Under the pieces are notes generated by a model that was not told the origin of the DNA, did not search any database, and saw only the letters and a program-made list of their open reading frames with translations. A DNA stretch of 64,000 nt from positions 1-64,000 of the forward strand of contig NZ_SNVW01000016.1 in NCBI RefSeq assembly GCF_004361695.1. The letters are read 5' to 3'. The position numbers were made by a program, and so were the translations under genes. Shown piece after piece: positions 18,804-27,306 of the stretch. Origin of the DNA: Curtobacterium flaccumfaciens. GTDB taxonomy: Bacteria > Actinomycetota > Actinomycetes > Actinomycetales > Microbacteriaceae. The first letter of the stretch is position 1; the number at the start of each line of letters is the position of its first letter.

Positions 18804-19325
18804 ATGACACACATCACCACCCGTCGACTCCGCGTCGTCATCGCCACCGCCCTGCTCGCCTGCACGCTGCCCCTCGGGCTGGCGGCCTGCTCCACCTCGT
18901 CCACCTCGTCCGACGGCGCCGACACCGCCGCGGGCGCGACGTCGGGGATCGGCGCGCAGTGGGGGTCCTGCATGCGCGACGCCGGCTTCGACGTCCAGGA
19001 CCCGGACGACCAGACGGTCGCGTCCGGGATCACCAAGCCGATCCCCGGCGTCGACGAGGAGGCGTTCTCGACGGCATCGGCGACGTGCGCGGAGCAGGCC
19101 GGCGTCGAGCCCGCGAGTTCCGCCGACCACCAGAAGTGGGAGCGCCAGTACGACCAGGTCGCGAGCTGCATCCGGGACAACGGGTACGAGGACTTCCCCG
19201 AGCAGCAGCCCGGGTCGATCAGCACGAACGACTACCCCCGCGCCGAGGAGCCGGAGTTCGACCAGACGTTCCGCGACTGCCTCGCCGAGTTCGCGCCCGA
19301 CACGCAGACCCAGGACGCCGGCTGA
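18804..19325 (+). CDS. Putative lipoprotein of unknown function
   Basis: The 173-residue protein has a lipoprotein signal peptide with the lipobox LAAC (cysteine near residue 29) followed by a Ser/Thr-rich tether. The mature part has five further cysteines, with CMRD, CAEQ, CIRDNGY and CLAEF segments arranged so that disulfides are possible. Its position between a two-component system and a MacB-type efflux set suggests an envelope-stress or efflux accessory role. No known catalytic motif is seen. Confidence 0.7.
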   Translation: MTHITTRRLRVVIATALLACTLPLGLAACSTSSTSSDGADTAAGATSGIGAQWGSCMRDAGFDVQDPDDQTVASGITKPIPGVDEEAFSTASATCAEQAGVEPASSADHQKWERQYDQVASCIRDNGYEDFPEQQPGSISTNDYPRAEEPEFDQTFRDCLAEFAPDTQTQDAG

Positions 19326-19354
19326 GGCCGGGCGGCGGAACGGAGACGAACGAC

Positions 19355-20473
19355 ATGCAGAAGACACGTGGACTCGTCACGGCGGTGTGCCTCGTCGCCG
19401 TGCTCGGAGCCGGAGCCGGTGCCTGGGCGCTGCTCGACGGTGGTGCGGGTGCCCCGGCGCCGGCGTCGGCCGCGGCGGACGACCGCGGGACGGGTGGGAC
19501 GGCCCCGGGCAAGGGCGGCACGGCTCCGGTCGTCCAGGGGGACCTCACCGACTCGAAGGTGTTCGCGGGGGTGCTCGGGTACGGCGCGGCGACCGGCGTG
19601 CCCGGAGCCGCGAACGGCACGCTGACCTGGCTGCCGAAGGCCGGGCAGGTCGTCCACCGCGACGAACCCCTGTACGCCGTCGACGAGCGCGCGGTGCGGT
19701 CCATGCACGGCACCGTGCCGCTCTGGCGGTCGCTGCAGCGGGGGCTCGAGGGCACCGACGTCCGGCAGCTCACCGCGAACCTCGCCGCCCTCGGGTACGA
19801 CGTGGCCGAGGACGACACCTTCGGCCCGCGCACCCAGCGCGCCGTCGAGCGGTGGCAGCGGGACCGCGGCCAGACCGTGACCGGGGTGCTGACGAGCGAC
19901 GACATCGCGTTCGTCGACGGCGACGTCCGGGTGGGGACGGTCACCGGCAGGCTCGGGCAGCCGGCGAACGGCGACGTGCTCGAGGTCACCTCGACCGCAC
20001 GCGTCGTCACGGCGACGGTGCCGGACCGCGACGCCGCGCGCCTGGCCGTCGGCACCGCCGTCGACGTGCGGGTGAACGGCACCGGGAAGGCCCTGCGGGG
20101 GAAGGTGTCCGACGTCCGTCCCGCGGCGGGTCAGGACGGGGCCGGTGGGACCGGCGGGACCGGCGGGACCGGCGGGACCGGCGGGACCGGCACCACCGAC
20201 GTCGAGGTGTCCTTCGACGCGGGCGGCACCGAGCTGCCCGCCGCCGCGACGGCGCAGCTCGTGGCGAAGGGCCGGACGGAGCGCGGCGTGACGTCGGTGC
20301 CGGTGTCGGCGCTGGTCGCGGGCACCGGGGAGCGCGGCGGCTACGCCGTCGACGTGGTCCGGCGCGACGGGACGGCGAAGCGGGTCCCGGTCGAGGTCGG
20401 GTTCGTCGCCGACGGCCGCGCGGCGGTCACGGGTGGCGTCTCGGCGGGCGACGACGTGGTGGTGCCCCGATGA
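19355..20473 (+). CDS. Efflux adaptor (MacA/HlyD-like) with peptidoglycan-binding domain
   Basis: The 372-residue protein has an N-terminal membrane anchor or signal (about residues 5-24). A PG_binding_1 domain (about residues 128-188, LQRGLEGTDVRQLTANLAALGY and RAVERWQRDRG) is inserted between the beta-barrel-like adaptor segments, a layout common in Gram-positive adaptors. A Gly-Gly-Thr linker encoded by a 9-bp tandem repeat (20144-20188) splits the C-terminal half. Its stop codon overlaps the ATG of the ATPase gene. It would link the ABC transporter to the cell wall. Confidence 0.82.
   Translation: MQKTRGLVTAVCLVAVLGAGAGAWALLDGGAGAPAPASAAADDRGTGGTAPGKGGTAPVVQGDLTDSKVFAGVLGYGAATGVPGAANGTLTWLPKAGQVVHRDEPLYAVDERAVRSMHGTVPLWRSLQRGLEGTDVRQLTANLAALGYDVAEDDTFGPRTQRAVERWQRDRGQTVTGVLTSDDIAFVDGDVRVGTVTGRLGQPANGDVLEVTSTARVVTATVPDRDAARLAVGTAVDVRVNGTGKALRGKVSDVRPAAGQDGAGGTGGTGGTGGTGGTGTTDVEVSFDAGGTELPAAATAQLVAKGRTERGVTSVPVSALVAGTGERGGYAVDVVRRDGTAKRVPVEVGFVADGRAAVTGGVSAGDDVVVPR
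20144..20188 (+). repeat. 9-bp tandem repeat coding for Gly-Gly-Thr
   Basis: Five copies of GGCGGGACC (the first with one change) lie in frame in the adaptor gene. Copy-number change would lengthen or shorten a flexible linker without shifting the frame. Confidence 0.85.
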
Positions 20474-21240
20474 GCGGCGGTGCCACGGTGCGTGGCGGTG
20501 CGGGGCTGATTGGCGGTGCGGCGCCTGTCCTGTCCGTGCGGGACGTCACGAAGACGTACGGCGACGTCGGGGCGCTCCGCGGGGTGTCGCTCGAGGTCGC
20601 CGCCGGTGAGCTCGTCGCCGTGGTCGGCCCGTCCGGCTCCGGCAAGTCGACCATGCTCAACGTCGTCGGCACCCTCGACCGTCCGACCACGGGGACGGTG
20701 ACGGTCGCCGGCAACGACGTCGCGACGATGTCCGACGACGCCCTCTCCGCGCTGCGGGCCGACCACATCGGGTTCGTGTTCCAGCACTTCCACTTGCAGG
20801 CCGGTGCCACGGCGGCGGAGAACGTCGCCGACGGGCTGCTCTACGCCGGCACCGGACGACGAGCGCGGCACCGGCGCGCGGTCGAGGCGCTCGTGCGCGT
20901 CGGCCTCGGACACCGGGTCGACCACCGGCCGAACCAGCTGTCCGGCGGTGAGAAGCAGCGGGTCGCGATCGCTCGTGCGCTGGTCGGCGAACCCACGATC
21001 CTGCTCGCGGACGAACCGACCGGGGCGCTCGACACGGCGTCGGGCGCAGCGATCCTCGACCTCCTGCGGACGCTCAACGACGGCGGCACCACGGTGCTCG
21101 TCATCACGCACGACCTCGACCTCGCCGCGGCGCTGCCACGGCAGGTGCGGATGCGGGACGGACGGATCGAGCACGACTCGTGCAGCGGTGCGGCGTCCGA
21201 TGCGGCCGGCCTGGCCTCGGCGATCCGGGGTGCGGCGTGA
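20470..21240 (+). CDS. ABC transporter ATPase, MacB/LolD type
   Basis: The 256-residue ATPase has Walker A GPSGSGKS, a Q-loop in FVFQHFHL, the signature LSGGEKQR, Walker B ILLADEPTGALD and the switch His in ITHD. It belongs to the MacB/LolD/FtsE-like mechanotransmission group. A Gly-rich stretch precedes the domain at the N-terminus. ATGA and GTGA overlaps couple it to the adaptor upstream and the permease downstream. It powers the efflux complex rather than import. Confidence 0.93.
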   Translation: MSGGATVRGGAGLIGGAAPVLSVRDVTKTYGDVGALRGVSLEVAAGELVAVVGPSGSGKSTMLNVVGTLDRPTTGTVTVAGNDVATMSDDALSALRADHIGFVFQHFHLQAGATAAENVADGLLYAGTGRRARHRRAVEALVRVGLGHRVDHRPNQLSGGEKQRVAIARALVGEPTILLADEPTGALDTASGAAILDLLRTLNDGGTTVLVITHDLDLAAALPRQVRMRDGRIEHDSCSGAASDAAGLASAIRGAA

Positions 21241-22481
21241 GCGGGGACGGGGTGCGCGCGGACGAAGTGCGCCGCAACGGGGTGCGCGCGGACGGGGTGC
21301 GCCGGAACGGGGTGTCCGCTGCCGACCTCCTGCGCCTCGGGGTGTTCGGGCTGCGGACCCGGCCGACGCGGGTGGTCCTGTCGGCGCTCGGCATCGCGAT
21401 CGGCATCGCCGCGATGATCGCCGTCGTCGGCATCTCGTCCTCGAGCAAGGCGAAGCTCGACCAGGTGCTCGACGCACTCGGCACGAACGTCCTCACCGCG
21501 ACCCGCGTGCAGGGCCTCGGCGACAGCGTGCCGTTGCCCGCGACGGCCCTCGAGTCCGTGCAACGGCAGGACGGCGTGCTCGACGCCGCGGCGGTCGGCA
21601 CGGTCGAGGGCTGCGCCGTGTACCGGAACCCGTTCGTGCCGGCGAACCAGACGAAGGGCATCGGCGTGATGGCGGCCTGGGGCGACGTGCCCGAGGTGCT
21701 CGGCGGCTCCCTGGCCTCGGGCCGGTGGATCGACGACCGGCCGGACGCGCCGGCGCAGGTGGTCCTCGGGGCGACGGCCGCAGCGGCGCTCGGGGTGGAG
21801 CGGGTGGACGCCGACACCCGCGTCTGGATCGGCGGGCAGTGGGTGCAGGTGGTCGGGGTGCTCGAACCCCTGGCGCTCGCCGACGACCTCGCCAACCAGG
21901 TGTTCGTCCCGCGCGGCCTCGCCGAGGCCCTCGGGTTCGACGGCGCGCCGACCGCGGTGCACGCGCGGGTCGACCCGGCCGACGTCCCGAGCATGCGTGC
22001 CGTGCTCGCGGGGGCGATCCGGCCGGGAGCACCGCAGGACGTCGGGGTCACGCGCCCCTCCGACGCCCTCGCCGCGAAGAACGCGACGGACGACTCGTTC
22101 ACCGGGCTCCTCGTCGGGATCGGCGGGGTGGCGCTGCTCGTCGGCGGCATCGGCGTCGCGAACACGATGGTGATCACGGTGCTCGAGCGTCGTGCGGAGG
22201 TCGGGGTGCGTCGTGCGCTCGGCGCCCGCCGGCGGAACATCCGCGACCAGTTCCTGGTCGAGTCGCTGCTGCTGTCGTTCCTCGGCGGGGTCGCAGGGGT
22301 CGTGATCGGTGTCGGCGTGACGGTCGTGTTCGCGCTCGGGCAGGGGTGGCCGGTGGCGATCCCGCTCTGGGCCGTTGCGGGCGGGCTCGGCGCGACGGTG
22401 TTCATCGGCGGGGTGTCCGGGCTGTACCCGGCAGCGCGCGCAGCGCGCATCCCACCGACGTCCGCACTGGCTGCTGTGTGA
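21237..22481 (+). CDS. ABC transporter permease, MacB/FtsX type
   Basis: The 414-residue permease has one N-terminal helix (about residues 38-60), a large extracytoplasmic MacB periplasmic-core-like domain (about 70-285) and three C-terminal helices (about 295-410), with the conserved GGIGVANTMVITVLERRAEVGVRRALG coupling segment. It starts with GTG in a GTGA overlap. The first 26 codons contain a 30-bp tandem repeat (21249-21314) giving a repeated GVRADxVRRN peptide before helix 1. A 27-bp perfect hairpin follows the stop. Confidence 0.9.
   Translation: MSGDGVRADEVRRNGVRADGVRRNGVSAADLLRLGVFGLRTRPTRVVLSALGIAIGIAAMIAVVGISSSSKAKLDQVLDALGTNVLTATRVQGLGDSVPLPATALESVQRQDGVLDAAAVGTVEGCAVYRNPFVPANQTKGIGVMAAWGDVPEVLGGSLASGRWIDDRPDAPAQVVLGATAAAALGVERVDADTRVWIGGQWVQVVGVLEPLALADDLANQVFVPRGLAEALGFDGAPTAVHARVDPADVPSMRAVLAGAIRPGAPQDVGVTRPSDALAAKNATDDSFTGLLVGIGGVALLVGGIGVANTMVITVLERRAEVGVRRALGARRRNIRDQFLVESLLLSFLGGVAGVVIGVGVTVVFALGQGWPVAIPLWAVAGGLGATVFIGGVSGLYPAARAARIPPTSALAAV
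21249..21314 (+). repeat. 30-bp tandem repeat in the permease N-terminus
   Basis: Two 30-bp units (21249-21278 and 21279-21308) and a 6-bp partial third encode a charged GVRADxVRRN repeat ahead of the first membrane helix. The unit is a multiple of three. Confidence 0.8.
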
Positions 22482-22502
22482 GTCGCGTCGCGCAGTGGAG
22501 GT

Positions 22503-22559
22503 GACCGCCTGGAGGCGCGGTGCCGGTCTCGGAGACCGGCACCGCGCCTCCAGGCGGTC
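22503..22559. repeat. Perfect 27-bp-arm palindrome of the CTGGAGGCGCGG family
   Basis: Arms 22503-22529 and 22533-22559 are fully complementary with a 3-nt loop. It lies 21 bp after the efflux permease stop, so it probably also acts as a terminator. Confidence 0.9.
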
Positions 22560-22585
22560 GCGTCGAGAACGGGTGCTGATCATGC

Positions 22586-22746
22586 CTGGTCATGACCAGT
22601 TCGTCAAGCATCGGAGACCATCCGTTCCACATCCGTGATCCCCCGGAAACACGCGGATCACACGGGTCCACAAGGCGCGGATCGATGCTTGACAACGCGA
22701 CCTCGAGGGTCTTCACTTGCCAATACGCAACGTCCTTTCATAAAGG
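22586..22746 (+). promoter_or_regulatory. Promoter and operator region of the sugar ABC operon
   Basis: This region has several palindromes: CTGGTCATGACCAG (22586-22599, perfect); GTCAAGCATCG (22603-22613) matched in inverse by CGATGCTTGAC (22683-22693); and CCTTTCATAAAGG (22734-22746, perfect, 3-bp centre). A TTGACA -35 (22689-22694) overlaps the second arm of the inverted pair. A weak -10 TTCACT follows at 17 bp; TTGCCA (22717-22722) with CATAAA is an alternative. The arrangement suggests one or more LacI/ROK/DeoR-type repressors. Confidence 0.5.
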
Positions 22747-22765
22747 TCGGACCAAGGGAGTCATC

Positions 22766-24091
22766 GTGACACGCACGCGTTTCGCCGCACTCGGTGCGCT
22801 CGCCCTCGCAGGCGCGCTCGCCCTCACCGGGTGCTCCGCCGGAAGCAACGGAGCTTCCGACGGCGGCACGAAGTCCATCGGCACACCCGATGGCAAGGGC
22901 AAGACCATCACCGTCTGGATCATGAACGGCGACCTCAGCCCGAAGATCCTCGACGTCGCCGAGAAGCAGTTCACCGAGGCCACCGGCGCCAAGGTGAAGC
23001 TGCAGCTCCAGCAGTGGGACGGCATCACCACGAAGCTGACCACCGCACTCGCCCAGAAGGACGCACCCGACGTGGTCGACCTCGGCAACACGCAGGTGCC
23101 CGTGTACGCGGCGACGGGTGGTCTCATGGACCTGTCGCCGTACAAGAAGGAACTGCAGGGCGGCCAGACCTGGCTCTCCGGGCTCGAGGGGCCGGCCACC
23201 GTCGACGGCAAGCTCTACGGGGCGCCGCTGTTCGCCGGCAACCGCGCGGTGATCTACAACAAGAAGATGTGGGCCGACGCCGGCGTGACCGACGTCCCGA
23301 CGTCGTACGACCAGCTCACCGCCGACCTCGACAAGGTCAAGGCGAAGAACCCGCAGGCGGACTTCTCGGCGTTCTACATGCCCGGGCAGTACTGGTACGG
23401 CGGCCTGCAGTGGGTGTGGGACGCCGGCGGACAGATCGCCACCGAGCAGGGCGGCAAGTGGAAGGGGTCGATCGACTCCGCCGACGCCGTCAAGGGCCTG
23501 ACCGCGTGGAAGGACTTCCAGAACAGCTACTCCGCGAAGTCCACGCAGGACATCAACACGGACAAGCCGGCCGAGTCCGACATCTTCGCCCAGGGCAACA
23601 CCTCGGCGATCCTCGGGTCCGCGTGGGAGATCGGCTCGATCACGACGGCGAAGCCCGAGCTGAAGGACCAGATCGGCACCTTCGCGATGCCGTCCCAGAC
23701 CAAGGGCAAGACCCAGCCCGTCTTCCTCGGCGGCTCCGACCTCGGCATCCCGTCGAAGTCGCAGAACCAGGATCTCGCGCTGTACTACACGAAGATCCTC
23801 ACCTCGAAGAAGTTCCAGCAGGACCAGGTGTTCGGGGTCGACGGCTGGGAGCCGAACTCGACGCAGCTGCTCGACGCGGTGTCCGGTGACGTGGACGAGC
23901 TCCACAAGCCGTACTTCGCCGCCGCGTCGACGAGCCGTCCGACGCCGGCGGCCCCCGGCTGGGCGACCATCGAGGGCGACTCGACCTTCCAGACGATGTT
24001 CGCGGACATCGCGACGGGTCGGAAGACGCCGAAGCAGGCGGCCGAGGGCTTCTCGGAGCACCTCACGTCCGCACTCAACGCGCAGCAGTAG
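22766..24091 (+). CDS. Sugar ABC transporter substrate-binding lipoprotein
   Basis: The 441-residue protein has a signal peptide with lipobox LTGC (cysteine near residue 23). It is a cluster-B (family 1) binding protein: ITVWIMNGDLSP near residue 50, a DVVDLGNTQVPVYAATGGLMDL segment, PLFAGNRAVIYNKKMWADAG, and a WEIG core. It captures mono- or oligosaccharides outside the membrane and hands them to the two permeases just downstream. The GTG start has AAGGGA 6 nt upstream. The ATPase is not encoded here, as is usual for systems sharing an MsmK-like ATPase. Confidence 0.92.
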   Translation: MTRTRFAALGALALAGALALTGCSAGSNGASDGGTKSIGTPDGKGKTITVWIMNGDLSPKILDVAEKQFTEATGAKVKLQLQQWDGITTKLTTALAQKDAPDVVDLGNTQVPVYAATGGLMDLSPYKKELQGGQTWLSGLEGPATVDGKLYGAPLFAGNRAVIYNKKMWADAGVTDVPTSYDQLTADLDKVKAKNPQADFSAFYMPGQYWYGGLQWVWDAGGQIATEQGGKWKGSIDSADAVKGLTAWKDFQNSYSAKSTQDINTDKPAESDIFAQGNTSAILGSAWEIGSITTAKPELKDQIGTFAMPSQTKGKTQPVFLGGSDLGIPSKSQNQDLALYYTKILTSKKFQQDQVFGVDGWEPNSTQLLDAVSGDVDELHKPYFAAASTSRPTPAAPGWATIEGDSTFQTMFADIATGRKTPKQAAEGFSEHLTSALNAQQ

Positions 24092-24094
24092 TCG

Positions 24095-25057
24095 ATGACC
24101 TCGACTGCAGAGCGGGTGCCCGGCTCGGCTCCGGCCGGGCCGGGCACCCGGCGCCGCCGGTCGCTGGGCTCGTCACGCGCGCCACTGGTGCTGCTCGCCC
24201 CGGCGGCGCTGCTCCTGCTGGCGCTGGTCGTCTACCCGCTGGTCCGGCTCGTGGTGATCTCCTTCCAGGACTACGGCCTCCGGGCGATCTTCACCGGGCA
24301 GGCAGGCTTCGCCGGGTTCTCGAACTACACGAACGTGCTCGCCGACCCGAGCTTCTGGCCGGTCATCCTCCGGACGGTGCTCGTCACCGGGGCGATGGTC
24401 GTCGGGACGATCGGCATCGGCATGGCGGTGTCGCAGCTGCTCACCCGGCTCGGCGTCGCGATGCGGACGATCGTCAGCGTCGTGCTCGTGCTGGCCTGGG
24501 CGATGCCGAACGTCGCGTCGAGCCTGGTCTGGCAGTGGCTCTTCCAGCCGTTCTACGGCGTGCTCAACTGGCTGATCACGCAGCTCGGGGTGTTCGGCGA
24601 CCACACGCAGGACAACTGGGCGTCGAGCCCGGGGCAGGCCCTGACCATCGTGCTGTCGCTCGTCATCTGGCAGGCGGTGCCGTTCGTCGCCCTGACGCTC
24701 TACGCCGCCCAGTCGCAGATCGCGCCGGAGTACTACGAGGCCGGCTCGCTCGACGGGGCCTCGGCGTGGGCGATGTACCGGGCGATCACCCTGCCGGCGC
24801 TCGTGCCGACCCTGCTGCTCGTGACCATCCTGTCGGTGATCTGGGACTTCAACGTCTTCAACCAGATCTGGCTGCTCACCCGCGGCGGCCCGGAGGACAC
24901 CACCCTCACCCTCGGCATCTGGACCTTCGTGAAGTCCTTCGTGTCGAACGCCTACGGGCAGGGCGCGGCGATCGCCGTCATCTCGACGCTGATCCTCGGC
25001 GCGCTCACCAGCTACTACATCCGCCGGCTCGTCCGGAGCGGGGAGGAGGACCTGTGA
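24095..25057 (+). CDS. Sugar ABC transporter permease, MalF/UgpA type
   Basis: This 320-residue inner-membrane protein has six helices and the ABC EAA-like loop (YYEAGSLDGASAWAMYRAITLP, about residues 211-232) that contacts the ATPase. A Pro/Arg-rich cytoplasmic tail precedes helix 1. The ATG lies 3 nt after the stop of the binding-protein gene with no ribosome site, indicating coupled translation. It forms a heterodimer with the next gene product. Confidence 0.93.
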   Translation: MTSTAERVPGSAPAGPGTRRRRSLGSSRAPLVLLAPAALLLLALVVYPLVRLVVISFQDYGLRAIFTGQAGFAGFSNYTNVLADPSFWPVILRTVLVTGAMVVGTIGIGMAVSQLLTRLGVAMRTIVSVVLVLAWAMPNVASSLVWQWLFQPFYGVLNWLITQLGVFGDHTQDNWASSPGQALTIVLSLVIWQAVPFVALTLYAAQSQIAPEYYEAGSLDGASAWAMYRAITLPALVPTLLLVTILSVIWDFNVFNQIWLLTRGGPEDTTLTLGIWTFVKSFVSNAYGQGAAIAVISTLILGALTSYYIRRLVRSGEEDL

Positions 25058-25998
25058 CGACGATCACGACCCCCGGGGTGACCGGGGCGACCGCGTCCGA
25101 GACGCAGCCGGACGTGGCGGGTGCGAACCGTTCCGGTTCGGGCCGGGCTCGTGCGGTCGCGCCGGTCCGTGCGCGCAAACGCAGGCCACGCGTGCTCGCG
25201 AACACCATCGCCGTGGTGTTCTGCCTGATCTGGGTGTTCCCGATCTACTGGATGGTGAACACGGCGTTCAAGCCCGCCGACGAGGTCACGACCCTCACGC
25301 CGATCTGGCTCCCGCTGCGGCCCACGCTCGAGAACTTCACGCGGGCGCTCACGCAGGACGGGTTCCTCGTCTACCTCCGCAACTCGGCGATCGTCGTGGT
25401 CGCGGCGGTGCTGTTGTCGATCGTGGTCGGGTTCCTCGCGTCGGCCGCCCTGTCGCGGTTCCGGTTCCGCGGGCGTCGCGCCATCCTCGTGGCCATCCTG
25501 TTCGTGCAGATGATCCCGTCGGGTGCGCTCCTCATCCCGCTGTTCCTGTCGTTCCAGACCCTCGGGCTGCTCAACAGCTACCTCGGGCTGATCCTGGCGT
25601 ACGTCGCGAGCGTGCTGCCGTTCTCGATCTGGGTGATGCGCGGCTTCTTCGTCGCGGTGCCGATCGAGATCGAGGAAGCGGCGAAGGTCGACGGCGCCGG
25701 CACGTTCCGGATCCTCTGGAGTGTGCTGTTCCCGCTCGTGATGCCGGGGGTCATCGCGACGAGCGTGTTCGCGTTCATCGCGGCGTGGAACGACTACCTC
25801 ACGGCGTACGTGATGCTCAAGGACCAGGGGATGTACACGCTGCCGGTGTGGCTCGCCGGGTTCTCGACGAACAAGGGGACCGACTTCGGTGGGCTCATGG
25901 CGGCGTCGGTGCTGTTCTCGATCCCGGTCGTGGTGTTCTTCCTCATCGTGCAGCGGCGGCTGGTCAGCGGCATGACGGCGGGGGCTGTCAAGGGCTGA
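25054..25998 (+). CDS. Sugar ABC transporter permease, MalG/UgpE type
   Basis: The 314-residue permease has six helices and the EAA motif EIEEAAKVDGAGTFRILW. The GTG start overlaps the stop of the preceding permease gene (GTGA), and GGGAGGAGGA is a strong ribosome site. The basic N-terminus (RKRRPR) precedes helix 1, consistent with positive-inside orientation. The operon ends here with a strong hairpin. Confidence 0.93.
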   Translation: MTTITTPGVTGATASETQPDVAGANRSGSGRARAVAPVRARKRRPRVLANTIAVVFCLIWVFPIYWMVNTAFKPADEVTTLTPIWLPLRPTLENFTRALTQDGFLVYLRNSAIVVVAAVLLSIVVGFLASAALSRFRFRGRRAILVAILFVQMIPSGALLIPLFLSFQTLGLLNSYLGLILAYVASVLPFSIWVMRGFFVAVPIEIEEAAKVDGAGTFRILWSVLFPLVMPGVIATSVFAFIAAWNDYLTAYVMLKDQGMYTLPVWLAGFSTNKGTDFGGLMAASVLFSIPVVVFFLIVQRRLVSGMTAGAVKG

Positions 25999-26011
25999 GC
26001 GCCCGACGCGT

Positions 26012-26045
26012 GACGCCCCGACCTGCTCCGGCGGGTCGGGGCGTC
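26012..26045 (+). terminator. Terminator of the sugar ABC operon
   Basis: A perfect 12-bp stem (26012-26023 with 26034-26045) encloses a 10-nt loop, 14 nt after the stop codon. Confidence 0.75.
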
Positions 26046-26113
26046 GTCGTGCGTGGGTGCGGGCGCGCGGGCGGGGCGCGGGGGCGTCCGGGCGTCCGGT
26101 GTCCGGTGGCGTG

Positions 26114-26208
26114 GAGATCGCACGACGCGCCGCGTGTGTGTTGCCGAGGTCGCACGATGTGCTGTCCGGACGCGTCGAGCGTGTCACATTGTGCGATCTC
26201 GGCGGGCG
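26114..26208. repeat. 95-bp repeat element, copy 1, with 10-bp terminal inverted repeats
   Basis: The element starts GAGATCGCAC and, before a shared GGCGGGCG tail, ends GTGCGATCTC: perfect 10-bp inverted ends. Inside, CCGAGGTCGCACGATGTG pairs with CACATTGTGCGATCTCGG at 16 of 18 positions. Copy 2 begins 173 bp downstream and is about 95% identical. Confidence 0.8.
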
Positions 26209-26230
26209 AGGCTCGTCCGGCGTCCGCGCT

Positions 26231-26250
26231 GGAGTGCGATCTCGGCGGGG
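26231..26250. repeat. Partial third copy of the 95-bp element end
   Basis: A GTGCGATCTCGGCGGGG segment between the two full copies matches only their right end, as if a third copy had been truncated. Confidence 0.6.
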
Positions 26251-26286
26251 AGGGCGGCGGGGGAGGGCCCGCGTGCGGCCGGCGTC

Positions 26287-26381
26287 GAGATCGCACGACG
26301 CGCCGCGTGCGTGTTGCCGAGGTCGCACGATGTGCCGTTCGGAGGCGTCGAGCGTGGCACATTGTGCGATCTCGGCGGGCG
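26287..26381. repeat. 95-bp repeat element, copy 2, with 10-bp terminal inverted repeats
   Basis: It has the same length as copy 1 (26114-26208) with about five substitutions and intact inverted ends. The gap 25999-26517 holds these copies, a terminator and the next gene's promoter; I see no credible gene in it. Confidence 0.8.
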
Positions 26382-26454
26382 TGCGGGCGGGCGCGCGGGC
26401 GCGTGCGGGCGGGCGGGACGCCGGGGTGGGGATGTTGGTTTGGCTGTGGAACGG

Positions 26455-26484
26455 TTGCGATTTGGTGGGTTGTGCGCGTACGCT
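26455..26484 (+). promoter_or_regulatory. Promoter of the fructose operon
   Basis: TTGCGA (26455-26460), an 18-bp spacer and TACGCT (26479-26484) lie about 35 bp before the regulator ATG. The region is the least GC-rich part of this gap. Confidence 0.55.
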
Positions 26485-26517
26485 GCGTGAAACCCACGGG
26501 AACGAAGGAGTTCGGGC

Positions 26518-27306
26518 ATGTACGCAACCGAGCGACACGACGCCATCGCCGCAGCGCTGCAGGACGCCGGGCGGGTCTCCGTCGCCGACCTGGCCGAACA
26601 CTTCGACGTCACCACCGAGACCGTGCGCCGCGACCTCGACCTGCTCGAGTCCGCCGGGGTCCTCCGCCGGGTGCACGGGGGAGCGGTCCCCGTCGGCCGC
26701 TCGAGCGTCGTCGAGCTGACCGTCGCCGAGCGCGAGGGGCAGCACAACTCCGCCAAGTCCGCGATCGCCCGGGCCGCGATGCGCCTGGTTCCGCCGACGT
26801 TCACCGGCTCGATCGCCCTCGACGCCGGCACGACCTGCGCCGCCGTCGCCGCCGAACTCGCTCGGTGGGAGCCCGCCACGGTCGGCGCCACGATCACCGT
26901 CATCACGAACTCCGTGCCGATCGCCGCGACCCTGCAGCACAGTGAGCACGTCGAGCTGCACCTGCTCGGCGGCCGTGTCCGCGGGGTCACGAGCGCCGCG
27001 GTCGGCACCGCCACGGTCGAGCAGATCGGCGCGCTCCGACCGGACATCGCCTTCGTCGGGACGAACGGTCTCTCCGCCGGCTTCGGACTGAGCACCCCGG
27101 ACGAGTACGAGGCCGCCGTGAAGGCCGCGTACGTGCTCGCCGCCCGTCGGAGCGTCGTGCTCGCGGACGCTGCGAAGCACGGGGTCGAGGCCCTCATGCG
27201 GTTCGCGCGGCTCGACGAGATCGACACGATCGTCACCGACGAGCAGCCGCCGGTCGACCTCGCCGGGGCCCTGGCGGACGCCGACGTCGAGGTGGTCGTC
27301 GCATGA
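26518..27306 (+). CDS. DeoR/GlpR-family regulator of the fructose operon
   Basis: The 262-residue repressor has an N-terminal DeoR helix-turn-helix (RHDAIAAALQDAGRVSVADL, VTTETVRRDLDLLE, LRRVHGGAVP) and a DeoR C-terminal sugar-phosphate sensor domain (IALDAGTTCAAVA, ITVITNSVPIA, FVGTNGLSAGFGLSTPDE). An AAGGAG site lies before the ATG. It overlaps the phosphofructokinase gene by ATGA. By context the inducer would be fructose-1-phosphate and the target its own operon. Confidence 0.92.
   Translation: MYATERHDAIAAALQDAGRVSVADLAEHFDVTTETVRRDLDLLESAGVLRRVHGGAVPVGRSSVVELTVAEREGQHNSAKSAIARAAMRLVPPTFTGSIALDAGTTCAAVAAELARWEPATVGATITVITNSVPIAATLQHSEHVELHLLGGRVRGVTSAAVGTATVEQIGALRPDIAFVGTNGLSAGFGLSTPDEYEAAVKAAYVLAARRSVVLADAAKHGVEALMRFARLDEIDTIVTDEQPPVDLAGALADADVEVVVA

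Noticed and set aside
26114-26381. CRISPR-like array
   Set aside because: Only two 95-bp copies with inverted ends and no spacers of regular length; no cas genes nearby.
26053-26719. Open frames in the 519-bp gap before the fructose operon
   Set aside because: Their peptides repeat only because the 95-bp DNA element repeats; codon third positions are not those of genes and the DeoR start explains the right side.
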